64,000 bases of DNA, from positions 39,587,241 through 39,651,240 of the forward strand of contig JAAONU010000016.1 of NCBI GenBank assembly GCA_012932295.1, written 5' to 3'. The stretch's first letter is position 1, and every line of letters begins with the position of its first letter. Shown here in pieces: positions 10,546-24,300 of this stretch. Below the pieces are notes generated by a model. It worked only from the letters and a program-made list of their open reading frames with translations. It made no database searches and was not told where the DNA came from. A program made the position numbers and the translations under genes. This stretch comes from Cyclina sinensis. Taxonomy: Eukaryota > Mollusca > Bivalvia > Venerida > Veneridae.

Positions 10546-12250
10546 ATGATCTAGATATGTTAATTGTGGCGCTGAGTGTCACATTGAAATTTACAAGAGA
10601 AACAACATTTCACAAGTTCAGCGATTTTTATAACTGCTAATAGAACAGCAGTGTCAGTTGTGTCTGATAGAGGACTCAATTCAGATACCCAAACAGTTAA
10701 CTATGTGTTCATAATGTATTTCAATAGTCTCTTTTAAGTATCTAACTATTTCCAGTCCGCCTCAGCTAGATGGTATTATAATATGAAGTTTCTGTGAAAA
10801 CCGGAGCTTTACAAGCGCTGCATTTCCGTGGCTACATCCGTGTAAACCTATTGACCGGAAGTACCCTATCTACGCACAGATTTTCTTATCCTAACGATAC
10901 TTGTTGAAGTAGCAAAAAGCTGTTGAAACTGATTTAGGCTAAATCTTTGATGGATTTTTTTCAGCATGCAACCGGATTACGGAATTAGGAAAGGAATTTC
11001 TATGAAAACTATGAAAATGTAGACTTCTCTGTTTTGTTCATAGGTGCTTTGTTACTCAGTCGGTATTTCCTGCTTATAGCTTTATCAATGCACAATATAT
11101 AAGCCAGAAATCTAACCAGTATAATGGTCATGTAGATATGCTGCTTGCAGGTTGATTAACATAATATTATATATATTTTAAATCGATGTTATTCTTTCAT
11201 TCCATTTTACTGGTGCTGAAAATAACAAGTCAGTTGAGCACATTTATAAGTCAGGACAATTATTTGTCCAGATCCGCTTCAGAGTTTTTAAAGGGTGTTA
11301 CAACATTTTTACCTTACTCGAGCCAAAGTGTACATTGTCCGTCTGTCTGTCCATTCTTCCACACTTTATCAAACATCTCTTCTGACATTTACCAAAAACC
11401 GATTCACACTACGTTGAATATCTCTGGTGCATTGGAACAAAGTTTGTATAAATGGTTCAACTCGTATGAGCAAGATGCCTTCCATACCCGAGGTAAAACC
11501 ATTTAAAATCGTATTTGCTCGGGAAATCATGAAAAAATACATTCTTGAAACTTAGAACTTAAAGGAATGAGTTAAAAAATATTTTTCCAGCTGACATCAA
11601 ATCGACAATGTCATAACGTCTTTCTGTCCACATTGATTTTGTCCAACATATTTGTTCGGCACGCCATCGTTTGAGCATGGTATTCAATAATGTTTGATGC
11701 AATTCTTAGCGTATGATAAAAAAAACTGACAGTCCATTATCCACATGTATACACCATCAGCTATTAGATCTATATATATATACAAATTCAAATTCTACTT
11801 ATTACTGCCAAAAGTCAATACTGACTATATTAGGCAGGCAATTTCATATAAACTTCATGCAGAAAGAACTTTGACAACGGGCCGAATACAAGATTTTTCA
11901 CAAAGATAAAATTGTGATGACATAGCAAGTTATTTACATATTGTGGTGGTTCCTTATAGATTTAGGCAATTTTAACGAATTCGGGGAATTCGATGGCAAA
12001 ATGTGTCCGAATCATACAGCATCCGGTTGCATCACCTCTTGTTTACGTAGGACGGGAGAAAGAAGAAGATCAATTGCATGAAAATGTTAATATTATAGTA
12101 TCAGTAAAGAACAAGTGACCTTTTCTAACAAATTAAAACGCACCTTGACGGAGGTTCATGAACATTTTTTTTTTCATTCAACATAAAAGTTGTAGAGTTC
12201 TGTAGACTTACAATTCGCTGATTTGAAATTTCACGTGGTGCGGACGCAAA
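10546..12250 (+). other. Region upstream of the SLC17-like gene
   Basis: Holds the likely promoter and 5' untranslated sequence of the transporter gene, but no TATA box or initiator can be assigned with confidence. A GTCCGTCTGTCTGTCC repeat fragment is at about 11338-11353. No protein-coding exon is supported. Confidence 0.4.
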
Positions 12251-12323
12251 ATGGTTAAAGTAGAAAAGGACGATAAGTTTGAAGAAACAGAAGATACTAG
12301 CTCTAGTTATGATCCAGATTCAG
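12251..12323 (+). CDS. SLC17-like exon 1 (N-terminus)
   Basis: ATG in good context (GCAAAATGG), 24 codons of very acidic, serine-rich cytosolic tail, then a GTAAGTG donor. It ends in phase 1, and the remaining G joins with TA of exon 2 to make Val. This phase fit supports the exon. It is still the only exon without family homology, because SLC17 N-termini are not conserved. No dileucine lysosomal signal is seen in it. Confidence 0.72.
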
Positions 12324-15300
12324 GTAAGTGAATCTTGGATTGATAAAAAAATTCTACAGATTGATTTTCAAGTTTAAACAACATGAGTGTATTTTTATCC
12401 ATGTTGGATTAAAAGTGTAAGACAAATAGTCTAAGGAAACAGGTAGACACAGTCTTTGGAAATATAAAGCTAATTTTGAAATTCTCCATGGTTAATTCTA
12501 AATTTGATAATATATTATTTGGACATTTGGTATAAAGATAACTTTGTGTCTAATTGGCTGACTGACATCAAACTTGCTATACTGGCCTGAGACCGATAGC
12601 CGAAAGAAAATTGCTCTTTTTTGTTCACTACTCGAAAACAACTGAGAGATATTTTTAGAAACTTTACCTGAAACAAGGTCAGTCTTTCAACTTTCGCTTT
12701 CACTTCCAACCGGATATGATATTCACACGCATATTTATTTTTGTGGCCCTGGAATGGGGTACTGAAAACCGCCGTAATTTGTCAGAAAGAGGATCAATAG
12801 CCAATAGAAATAGGCTTTTTCGGAATAATTAAAACCCCTGTTTGAATTTTATCGCTCGATTTAATGAACACAGTAACTGCTTATTTTAAAGATATATTAT
12901 GCTCAAATTTCAGATACAAATAACTACTACACCAACTACACGTTCTCTGTGTAAATATAAAATAAACATGTTTGAGAACACACAGAGTAGATATATTACG
13001 ATTAAAACTTCACACATTATAGGTAAACACCGTATAGATACATAGTGTCATTAAAAAAACTAGCAGTTTTAAGAAAGCACCAACATAACATGACCTGTAA
13101 TAGGGAATGCAGCTTCCCAAACATAGTGTGTGTATTCTAGTAGCCTAATTAGACATATTCAGTAAGAATTTCCTAGATTTCAATTAATTTCTGCAATAAA
13201 AGTATTTTATGCAAAGATGGGCGTAGTATATCTTTAACACAACATTTAAAAAAATTTATATGAAGTAGTTTTTGAAAAATACACAGCGGAAACTGACAAG
13301 ATGGCATTAATATTACCATCAGACATGTACCAAAACAGTTTTCTTAAACTACAGTGAAAGTTTCTAAGATATTTGTGTTCCAGTGTCACATTTTTTAAAT
13401 CTGATATGAATCGTCTTTTTCCAGTGTTGCATCCATTCGTCTGCTGACATATTGGTAAAAGGAAGCTGTACCAGTAACCTCTATAAGGGCCTCTAAAATG
13501 ACAACTTCATGCGCATGCACAATCATAAACGGAAGTCCCCAGCTAAGGTCATGATAGAAAATGTGAAGAAACGAGTAAATAGTATGAAGTCAATCGCAAA
13601 ACCTTACCAGCTATAAATGATTCTTGGCTGTAGTCATGGAGATTGTTGAATAAAAACAGTGCAATAGATTGAAAAATCAATATGATTTAATGGAATAAAT
13701 TATTGGTTTCGGCTATTGGTACCCTTCTGGCTATTGGTCTCAGGCCAGTAGAGCTTTTTTGCAGTAAGTAGAAGAGCAGTGCACTTAAGTCTGCCCAGTC
13801 CCATTTTTGTCTCACCTGAGCATATGCTGCAAAATCTAAATATAGATAACAAAAAATCAAACAAAATCACTTTGTAAGCTGCAAGGTCATTTTCAAGCAA
13901 ATTTCACAGAAATGTACCTTACATAGCCCTGATTGCTCAAATCGTTCTGCCCACCCATGCACAAAATGGCCACTGGAGCTAAAATAGATTTTTGACAATA
14001 TTTGGCTTCAGATAATATTTTGTCACAAACTGCCATGCCATTTTTCATCAAACTTATTTCTTGTTTTCCCCTTTTCTAAAATTGCTCAGACAGTCTGCTC
14101 CATTGTAATTTAAGCTTCCAAGAGCTAAAAATTGAGAGAACAAAAAAGAAATTACTTTTACTCTTCAACCCTAAGGAATTTTTGTACCAAATTTTATAGA
14201 AAAAATATTCCTTATATTTCCCTTTTCTAAATTTGCTCAAAATATCTCAGCTCAAGTCCTTGCGGTTTTGGAGACGAAGATTTCTGAAATTTTCACAAAT
14301 CTGTTTTTAGCTCCTGTGGCCAAGATTCACAATGGATTTGAACCATTTCAACAACTTTGAAAGAGTATCATGCAAGAAACATTCCAGACAATTTTGCCTA
14401 GTGGTTTCAGAGGAGTCATCCTTTGAAGTAATTGTGATGATCCTTAAAGTTCACATGAGCTCTGCTCAGGTGAGCTATAAACTGAGACGAGATTCCTTGT
14501 ACTGTCATTCAGTATCACAGGAACATTATATACTTCATCGTAGTCATTTCTAGCCATTTAGGGTTAAGACATGGAGATTTAAGTTAGTGCATTTAACAAT
14601 AAACAAATATTGAGGCTCCTCCTTAATTACAGCTAATGCTTACAATGTAAATCAGCCACTAAAAGAGAGCATGCCTGTGTTTTAAAAACTGCTGTGCAGA
14701 AAGACCTCTCATGCATCATCAAAAATCAAAGTACAGGGTGTACAAGAATTTCAGCCATTTATCAGTATTTTCTTAAAGAAATTGAGAAAAAATGAATACG
14801 TTTGATGTGATTTGTAATCAAAGAATTTAGAAATAACTTGTTTCAGCCTGTAGAAAGTGCCTAGTTTGTGTTCTATGTCAGTACATCACGAAAAAATTTG
14901 TCTGAGTTTTGAAACGCAGTGACTGATAATTGAAAATTAGACATGCAAATGCATAGCACAGATTTTCTAAAGTTCTGTGCAGTTCTAATTTTTAAGCAGT
15001 GCATCTGTTTGAACTGGTGTCTGTCCAATATTTCTGACTGCCTTCCATCACTAACTGTGTTTACAGCAGAGGATAACCGGTGCCAAGGCAGAGACCGTCA
15101 GTAAGGCAGATTTCACAGAGAGACTGCTGATATGGTTATGCACCATGGGTTTGGTGATAAAGAAAGCTCACATCAGTGGCAATATAACATTACTTACAAT
15201 CATGTACATACTAAGTACAGATTATTATGTTCTGGATCTAGTCTGTGTCTTTTTTTGTGACTGTCTTATAAAAATGTAATGATTTTCATTTTTTTTTTTA

Positions 15301-18300
15301 TACTTTTAGCTTGAATACTCTGTTGAAGAAAAACATCATATGACACACATTCTCTGAAAATCCATTGGGTAAATCAGTTGATTGTAACGAATCGGCCATG
15401 TTAAGACACTTTGTCTAAAGTAAGATTTATCACGTGACTGTGCAGGTGGAGCAATCTGGTCTTTGGCCATGGGTTAATTTAAAGTAATAATGGATTTTGC
15501 CCAATTTTAAAATGTCCAAAATCTGTATTCATTGGCATTGGAATATTTCAACTAAAAGGATGACAGACAAAGCATACTATTACATAAGCATACTAGTGCA
15601 TAAGAATAACATTTTTGAGAAAAAGTGTACCACATTAATATTCAAATACATTTATATGTTTTAAATTGAAAAGTGTTTATCACAATTCTATGTGAAGTAT
15701 TGAAATTTCTGTTACTGCTTCTATGATTTGAACATTTATTTCACTTAAAAGGTTTTGAATTAAGAACTTATTTATGTTAATCGTTTATAATTAAGACCCT
15801 TTAGAAAATGGTAGAAGAAGCCAAAAAATATTTTGATAAACATTAACAATATTTCATACATTTTGTTAAAAACTTTATGCAGTTAAAATAAATTATAAAG
15901 ATTTTCCTATTTATTTTAAGGTTCTTTTTGAAATTTATCCATAAATAAATAAGTTGATAAACATTTAGTTATGTCTTTATTATCTTTTGTATTAATGAGA
16001 AACGATCATTGATAACCACTTTATTTATGTATGTTATACATTTACGACGGTAGAATTGATATGTTTGTGCAGTGGTATGGTTTGTTAGACATTCTGTTAG
16101 GCACGTGTCCAATGCATTCAATTTCCCTACACATTGGTATATTAAAGGAGGTTTTTAATCCTAATTCTGTAATATACTTCAGTAAACCTGATAGGTAACA
16201 TGGGTAATCTGGTCAAGATACAGGCAGTACTTATAAACAATGAATTAATTTACAGAACCTTGAATTTTTTGAATACTTGTGTTTAGGTCCACTTAGGGAG
16301 CTGACCAGCTGATTTTCAAAGACTTGATGAGTCCCTTCTTTAATATTTGGAAGTCTAATCCAGATGCTGTAAACAGCATGGTCGGGGTAGTGCAAGATGG
16401 TTTTTATGACCCCACCACTTTGGGCGTGGAAGGGGCATATAGATTTGCCCTTGTTCTCTCATATTTTCACTGAATAATATGCTATAAAACATCTCATTTT
16501 AACTTCTCATCTACTACACAGTTAGTACTGTAAATGGATGAGTGGGGGAACAAACTCCCGACCTGAGGATTATAAGCCCTATGCCTTACTACTTTATCTT
16601 CATTTGAAATCTTTTAGTCTTACTGTATTGCATAAATCTACTCATATTGACATTATGTTTTATAATATTGTGTGGTGGATTTTTCTAACAGTGCTTAACT
16701 TTTTCAGGCATTGCAAAATCTTGCTACAATAGATAAAGTATTTTTCTGGTTAAAAATTGAAAAAGAAATTAAGTATGCAAATAATTGTGACTAAGTCCCA
16801 TTCGGCATGTAAATCGTGGCTTCTTTCTGTTAAGTGTGCATGTTACATCATCTGTTAACATTTGCTGAGTATGTATTTTATGTAAGATGATGCAATAATT
16901 TTCCATTTTCTTGTAAAGCATTAAACATTCTTTATGCAGTTTTTTTGCCAGAAGATGTTTAAGTAGCAATAAAGGAACTATTACTGGTATTATCATTTAA
17001 GCACAACAGGAACATTAACCTAAATGTTTCGTCTCTCTTTGTTGATATTAAGTCAGATATGTTAAAATTTTATATACATGTACCATGTTTTGATAAAATG
17101 TTAACCTTGTCCTTACATACATATATCTGATTTGGCATAATAATAGATTTGTTTAACTTATTTGGCAGTCTTTCATTTTATAACTTACAACCTATTTTTG
17201 AACTACTATTATAACTTCCTATTCCACAAAAAAATCAGGGGTATATATTTTATTTGACTTTCAGAAGAACTTTTTTTCAGTACCATGGTGGACTTCCTGC
17301 CGTCTAGTCCTGGCAATTTTAGGCTTCTTTGGGTTTATCAATGTGTATGCCCTTCGTGTAAACATGAGTGTTGCAATTGTTTGCATGGTCAATCAAACAG
17401 CACTTCGTCTCCGAGATGCCAACACAAGCAGCAATGAAACACAAGCGGCCTACCCTAGTAGTCACTGTGGTCTCATAGAAGCTACAACATCAAATGATAG
17501 CAGTAAAATTGACGTAGAGGTACTAGATGTCAGTTATAACTATTTGAAATAATTTTGTGTTTTCCATGTGAGATTAGGAATAAGAAACAATTACCACAGT
17601 TCTTCACTTGGTTATTAATACGGCAAGTACATTCTAATTTAAATAAATATGTTGTATCAGTTTTTGTTGAATTTTTTTTTTCTTTTTTAATGTCTGGTTT
17701 GGTTATCCGTCTAGAATTTTGTCATTGATGTATGGGTATTGTAATGGCAGTTAGAGAATGGTAATAAGTTATATGCCAGCAAAACTGCATTCTGAAATAC
17801 AATTTAAAGGGGTTAAAAACTTAACAAAATCCAGATAGATAGACATTATTGCACTGTTTGTACATGTAAAGAAAAACTTTGTAAATTTCTGTTTGGTAAA
17901 ATTTATGTTTCTCCTGATTGAATAGACTCTATTTCAGGATGGTGAATTTGTATGGAGCAAATCTATACAAGGTGTCATTCTTGGCTCCTTTTTCTGGGGC
18001 TACTTGTTGACCCAAATTCTTGGTGGCTGGCTTGCAACGAAGATTGGCGGAAAGCGTGTGTTTGGTTGGTGTATGTTTGGGGCCACTATTGCCACATTCC
18101 TAACACCCATAGGTGCCCAGACACATTATATTTTCTTGATTGTTTTGCGTGTAATTGTTGGAATTACATCAGTAAGTTATAGCATCTATTCTTAATTTAG
18201 TTTAAGCTTAATTTTCTTACATTTAATATTTAGAGAAAAATTCTTGAAACTCATGAACATATTTAAGCACTTTTGATAAATGCTCAAGTTTTGACCTGCA

Positions 18301-21300
18301 CTGCTCACAATCACTGATGCTAAAAGTAGGAACTTGGAATGTGCTGTCAAATTATTCAGTAACACCTGGATAAATTTACCAGCATTTTTTGTCTTCTAGA
18401 AATCAGAAGTAGCTGCAACGCCAGTAGCTATTATTGTTTTGGCAAAATTGAGAACATGCACAGTAATTGTCATCTTATGACCTTAAAAAGGGGAAAAAAA
18501 AGCATTACCAAAAATATGTTGATTCACATTTGATCCACAGAGTTTTTTTTTATAAATGATTATATTTTTTTAAACATTATCATATCACCAGTTTTATAAT
18601 AGTATGAAAATCGTATTCAGTTAATCTACAGTGTGGAAAAAATGGAATGAATACTGTTTAGAACAGCTGTATACAAGCTTGGTGTGATGTATTCATGGGG
18701 AGATTAAGATAAGATGGGATATTTGTCATATGACTTTCCATTTATCAATCCTATCTTTGGTTTCCTGTTGTTGTGTAAAAAGTAGTCCATTTTTGGAACA
18801 AAATCCTTTATATTAAACCAAACCAAACTGTCTGTATAGTCTGTGTCTTCATCTTTGAAGTGTTTCATATGGCTTGTGTAGACAGACTTCTTTCTCAGGA
18901 AATTAGTCTGAACAAATGCATAAACTGTCTTATTATGTTTTCCACGGCAAAGTCGTCGGAAGACATTTTGATTTTATCCATGTCTGTCCGTCTGTCACAA
19001 AGTTTGTCAGAGCACCTTTTCAACTTGCATGATAATATTTTGATGAAACCTACAGGAATGTACATGTTGTCTAGATTTTCTGCTTGATTAATATCCTTCT
19101 GCAAAGCGGGGAGGGGATTATAGGAATGGCCTCCGTCTGTCAGTCCGTCCGTCCGTCCGTAACACTTTTGTGTCCGCTCCATAACTTTTCAACCCCTGAA
19201 AATTTTTTGAAATAACTTGGCACAAGCGATCACCATTATGAGACAATGTGCAGAGGGCAAAAAATGGGTTGCTACCCCCAAGATCAAGGTCACACTGAAA
19301 GGTCAAGTGTTAAAAACTCTACATTTTGTGACCATCCATAACTTTAAAACCGCTGAAAAATTTTTGAAATAACTTGGCACAAGTGACCACCATTATGAGA
19401 CGATGTGCAGAGCGCAATAATTGGGTTGCTTCCCACAAGATCAGGGTCACAGTTAAAGGTCAAATATCCACATTTCATGTCTGCTCTATAACTTACTAAC
19501 TTGGCTTAGGAAAAGTTTTTTAATTACTTTGCACAAATGATCACCACTATGACACGATGTGCAGAACCCAACTTCCTGGTTGCTACCCCCAAGGTCAAGC
19601 TTAAATGTTCTCCGTAACTTTTCGACTTTATGGAAGATTTTAAATAACTTGGCACAAATAATTACTATCATGACACTATGTGCTTATAATATGCATAGCA
19701 CAACATCAAGGTCATGGTTGGTTAAAGGTCAAGAAGTACACATTCATGTCTGCTGCAGAAGGGGATTTAGTTGTCCTTCAGACTGACTTGTTGATTTTTG
19801 TAGGAATTATAGGACTATATATAGATTTTGATTATTATCTTTTGTTAGGCTGCAACTTGTACATTTGTCTCTGGATTTGAATGAATCTCTACAGAAATTT
19901 TCAGTGCCTAGTGAACATTGTAGTTGTGCAGGATTTTCATGTTGACTTGTTTTTTGCAGGAGTTGTGGGAGTTTATTGTCTTTTTGATGGGAGAGATGCA
20001 TTAAAAAAAAAACAACACACACACGCACACACACACACAACTTCTGTTTATTGTAGAAAGTTGTTAACACGTTTTTGTCTTTGGTTCTGAAATAAATGTA
20101 GTAATCATACTGATATGAGACCAATACCTGAGTATTGTGACTTTGAAGAAGAAAAAATCACACTAATAATTAAGCACAGGTTTTACATTGTCAGTAATTG
20201 AATGGACCTTAATAACAGAATACTGCTCGGTGACTGCTAATTTGGTTCAGTACTTACACAGTAAGTGTGGGATGTGGAAAGGCACTAGTCCTGATGGGAT
20301 TTAAACTTGAGCTTTTAGAACTGTGGTCAAGGGGAAGAGTTGCTGTTTGTAAAGTAGCTTTTGGTCAAGGGGAAGAGTTGCTGTTTGTAAAGAGCTTTTG
20401 GTCAAGGGGAAGAGTTGCTGTTTGTAAAGTAGCTTTTGGTCAAGGGGAAGAGTTGCTGTTTGTAAAGTAGCTTTTGGTCAAGGGGAAGAGTTGCTGTTTG
20501 AAAAGTAGCTTTTGGTCAAGGGGAAGAGTTGCTGTTTGTAAAGTAGCTTTTGGTCAAGGGGAAGAGTTGCTGTTTGTAAAGTAGCTTTTGGTCAAGGGGA
20601 AGAGTTGCTGTTTGTAAAGTAGCTTTTGGTCAAGGGGAAGAGTTGCTGTTTGTAAAGTAGCTTTTGGTCAAGGGGAAGAGTTGCTGTTTGTAAAGTAGCT
20701 TTTGGTCAAGGGGAAGAGTTGCTGTTTGTAAAGTAGCTTTTGGTCAAGGGGAAGAGTTGCTGTTTGTAAAGTAGCTTTTGGTCAAGGGGAAGAGTTGCTG
20801 TTTGTAAAGTAGCTTTTGGTCAAGGGGAAGAGTTGCTGTTTGTAAAGTAGCTTTTGGTCAAGGGGAAGAGTTGCTGTTTGTAAAGTAGCTTTTGGTCAAG
20901 GGGAAGAGTTGCTGTTTGTAAAGTAGCTTTTGGTCAAGGGGAAGAGTTGCTGTTTGTAAAGTAGCTTTTGGTCAAGGGGAAGAGTTGCTGTTTGTAAAGT
21001 AGCTTGATGTCACACTTGTTTTAGTCTTCGCAGCTGCAAGATGCTACTGAATAGTAATTTTAATATTCAAACTCAGTGGAAAAAAATCTGGCATAATTAA
21101 GGACCTAACTTTTCTATATTAGACTAATTAGTACAGTGGTACTAATGTGTCTTTGTTATAATTGTGGTGTATTTCTGAAAGTTAAGTCCTTTCAGTTTAT
21201 TAAAAAATGCTCCAAAGCATGTCCGTGAAATGGTTAGTCTGATTAAGGATGGTGTCAAGTTTCAGGAGTGGTTGACCTGACTTGCTTTGCAAATTATTCA

Positions 21301-24300
21301 AAACATCTTTATGCATAAATAATTTGATGTTAAGACATTTTCACTTTCAAGTTTTTGAAATTATAAACAGTTTTCTGTTTAAAACAGGGAGTTTGTTATC
21401 CTTCCATGCACACGCTGTGGGGATCATGGGCCCCACCACTGGAAAGAAGTAAGCTGGCTGCATTTACATATGCTGGTAAGTTAGTCCTTCATTTTTTCAA
21501 AGCAGTCATCACAGTCAATTTAATATCATCATTTTAGTAGTCAGTCATGATGTGGTATAAAAAAAACCTTTCACAATGACAGAACAAATTGGAGAATTAG
21601 AAAATGTCAGATTTAATATTCACAGCATGGCAACAATACTAAAAAGTGAACTCTATTCAAGTCAATGCATTAAATCTGTTTTTATGCCCCCGGATGGGTT
21701 GTTTATCCCCCCCGCCAAAGGCGGAGGGGATATTAGGAATGCCCTTCGTCCGTCCGTGCGTCTGTACGTCCGTGCGTCCGTCCGAAACAATTTTGTCCGG
21801 AGCATAACTCCAAAACTACTTGAGGGATTTTATATAATATAGTAGCACTGCCCGTCCAATTTTCAATCCGTCCTTCCCATCTTCTGTGTGCAACTCCTCT
21901 TACAATTCTTATCAGATTTTCACCAAACTTTCACACAGTGATCATTATCAAGTGCCATGGTGCATATACTCTGGCTTTAGTGATTTGATATTTTTGGCAA
22001 AGTTATTGCCCTTTGTTGAATTTCACTTAATATAGCTTCTGAGCACAATAACTACATGTACAATTCTCATATGATGTTCACCAACCTTTCATAGAATGGT
22101 CTTTATCAAGTGCCAAAGTGCATGTTATCAGGCTTTTGTGATTTGATTATTTTTGGCACAGTTATGCCCGTTGTTAAATTTTACTTAATATTGCTTGTGT
22201 GCACAACTCCTACAGTATTGTAATTGAACTAAAATTTCCCCATATGATGTTCAACTGGAGCAGAACAATCCAAAAGTTGAAAGTTAAGAAACTGTTTTGA
22301 AACACTTCTGTAAAAATCGTTAGAATGTTCAAGCATCGGGTGCCAACATTTGAATGTATTTCGGGCATTTGAATGTTTGAACTGTTAAAACTGGTGTTAA
22401 ACCGCAATAAAACAAACAAAGAAATTGAATGTTTGAAAAAAAAAGTTATATTTTGAAATTTTTTATCTATTTTGTTTTCATAAGAAATGAAGTCATAAAG
22501 TGTTAAAGAAGTGAGAAAGGTGTTGTAAGGATCTTGAATTCACATCTATTGTGGATTTAACTATTATTTTTTTACACCTTTGGCCAGTAGACCATAAAAA
22601 TGCATCGTTTAATGTCGGTGTACTGTGTTTTTAACAAGTGTCACCTACAGTGGGTAAGACTTAAGATACTGGTATGTCGATGCCAAAAAAAAATGTCCAG
22701 TTAGGGGTCAGACTTTGAGACAGAATGATTGTGTCACAGAAAGAAACCAAATAAACGAAAGTGTCAATCAATTATTTTGGCAGTAACCCTGACTTTCTTT
22801 TATTTGCCCTATTTTTGGTTTGTTTATGCTCTCTAATAATTCACAGCTATATCACAATAAATCATGGCAGCTTGAGTTTTTTTAAATGTTTAGAAGCATT
22901 TCCAATATTAGCTTCTCGTGTAATCTATGCAACATTACTTTTTCATGCTCTAGAACAACCAGAAGCTTACATGATCACCTTCATAGATGTCATCCCATTC
23001 GTAAATAATGCAATATAATGTGACAAATAAAGAAAAATAGCAATATTTTATGCTTTGTCTTAATATCTTTTCATATGCCCGTTTGAAAAACGATACATAT
23101 TATAGGAACGCCCCTGCTGAATGGGTGGGTGGGTCGGCGACGTCCAATTTTGTCCTGAGCATATCTCCTACAGGCATGGAGGGATTTCAATGAAACTTCA
23201 TAGAAATGTTCACCACTATGAAAAGCCATGTCACACACGAACCAGGTCTCTGGGTCAAAGGTCAGGGTCACACTTACATGTAGATCTCATTGAAAAACGC
23301 TTCTCTGGAGCAAAACTTCTACTTGCATAGAGGGATTTCAGTATAACTTGGCACAAATGTTCACCATTGTGAAGCAGAGTGTGAAATATCCATATTTTTT
23401 CTACAGCATATTTTGTACGTGCATAGACACAATTAACTACATTAATTTACTTCTTATCCATAATGCCCACATTACCACCTAAAGCTTTTGTGACGGGCGT
23501 AATTTGTGACAATGTCACCCATGTTCTTTTTGAAATTCTATGTATAAATTTAAATCGAAAAGAGAATTACTCAGTACTGATACTGGATACTGAGAAATAC
23601 ACATAGTCCAGTGAATTGGAAACACTTGGATCTTATCGATGTATACTACGTCAAGAAGTTCATTGTAAAAGTTTGTTTTGTGTTATTTAAGAGTATCAGT
23701 TATTTCAGTGTTCAAATGCAAAATGATCCGAAAATGCTAAAATGAACAAATTTTGCCATCCCTAGTCTTACACCTGGACATATTGATACTGTTTGAAGGA
23801 ACATCAGGTTATAAGCTACCATGAATGTGACCATTGCCATGTTTCGGGAGCATTTGTGTCTGTTTCACATTTCTTGTTACTTTTTTCTTCACTATAGAGA
23901 TAATTAGTAAAAGATGATAAGTCATAAAAGTTGGTCAGTACAGGATGTTTACAGTTTGATTAAACAAATAGTCCAAAATTTAAAGTATCTTAAGTTTATA
24001 GCTATATATAGCTTGACTCTGATAAATGCTGTAACCTTTAGTTTATAAATAAATAATGAGAATTGTTGTTTTTTTTTTAGAGTAAGGTCTTTTTCTTTTT
24101 CAAAGAAAAAAATAATCTGGTTCTATTGAAATGTCTGGGAGTGAAGGTGGTATAGCAAGACATATTATCAATGGAAGAAGTTGAGTAAATTCCACTGGTT
24201 TAGATAAAATATATAATTATTCAGATTTTCATTTCTTTACAATTTGTAGGAAAGTTTAGCATTACAAATGTATTTGGAATTTCTGAGAATTGTTACATTC

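Larger units (their letters stand above)
18172..21387 (+). other. SLC17-like intron 3
   Basis: 3216 bp between phase 0 borders. It contains a GTCC-leader repeat with monomers (19088-19790), a CA microsatellite (20015-20039) and the 38-bp minisatellite at 20325-21006. Nothing is recognised in 18200-18940. Confidence 0.7.

Noticed and set aside
16545..16590. tRNA-like sequence on the minus strand
   Set aside because: Only a GGGAGTTTGTTCCC arm is convincing; the rest does not fold as a tRNA.
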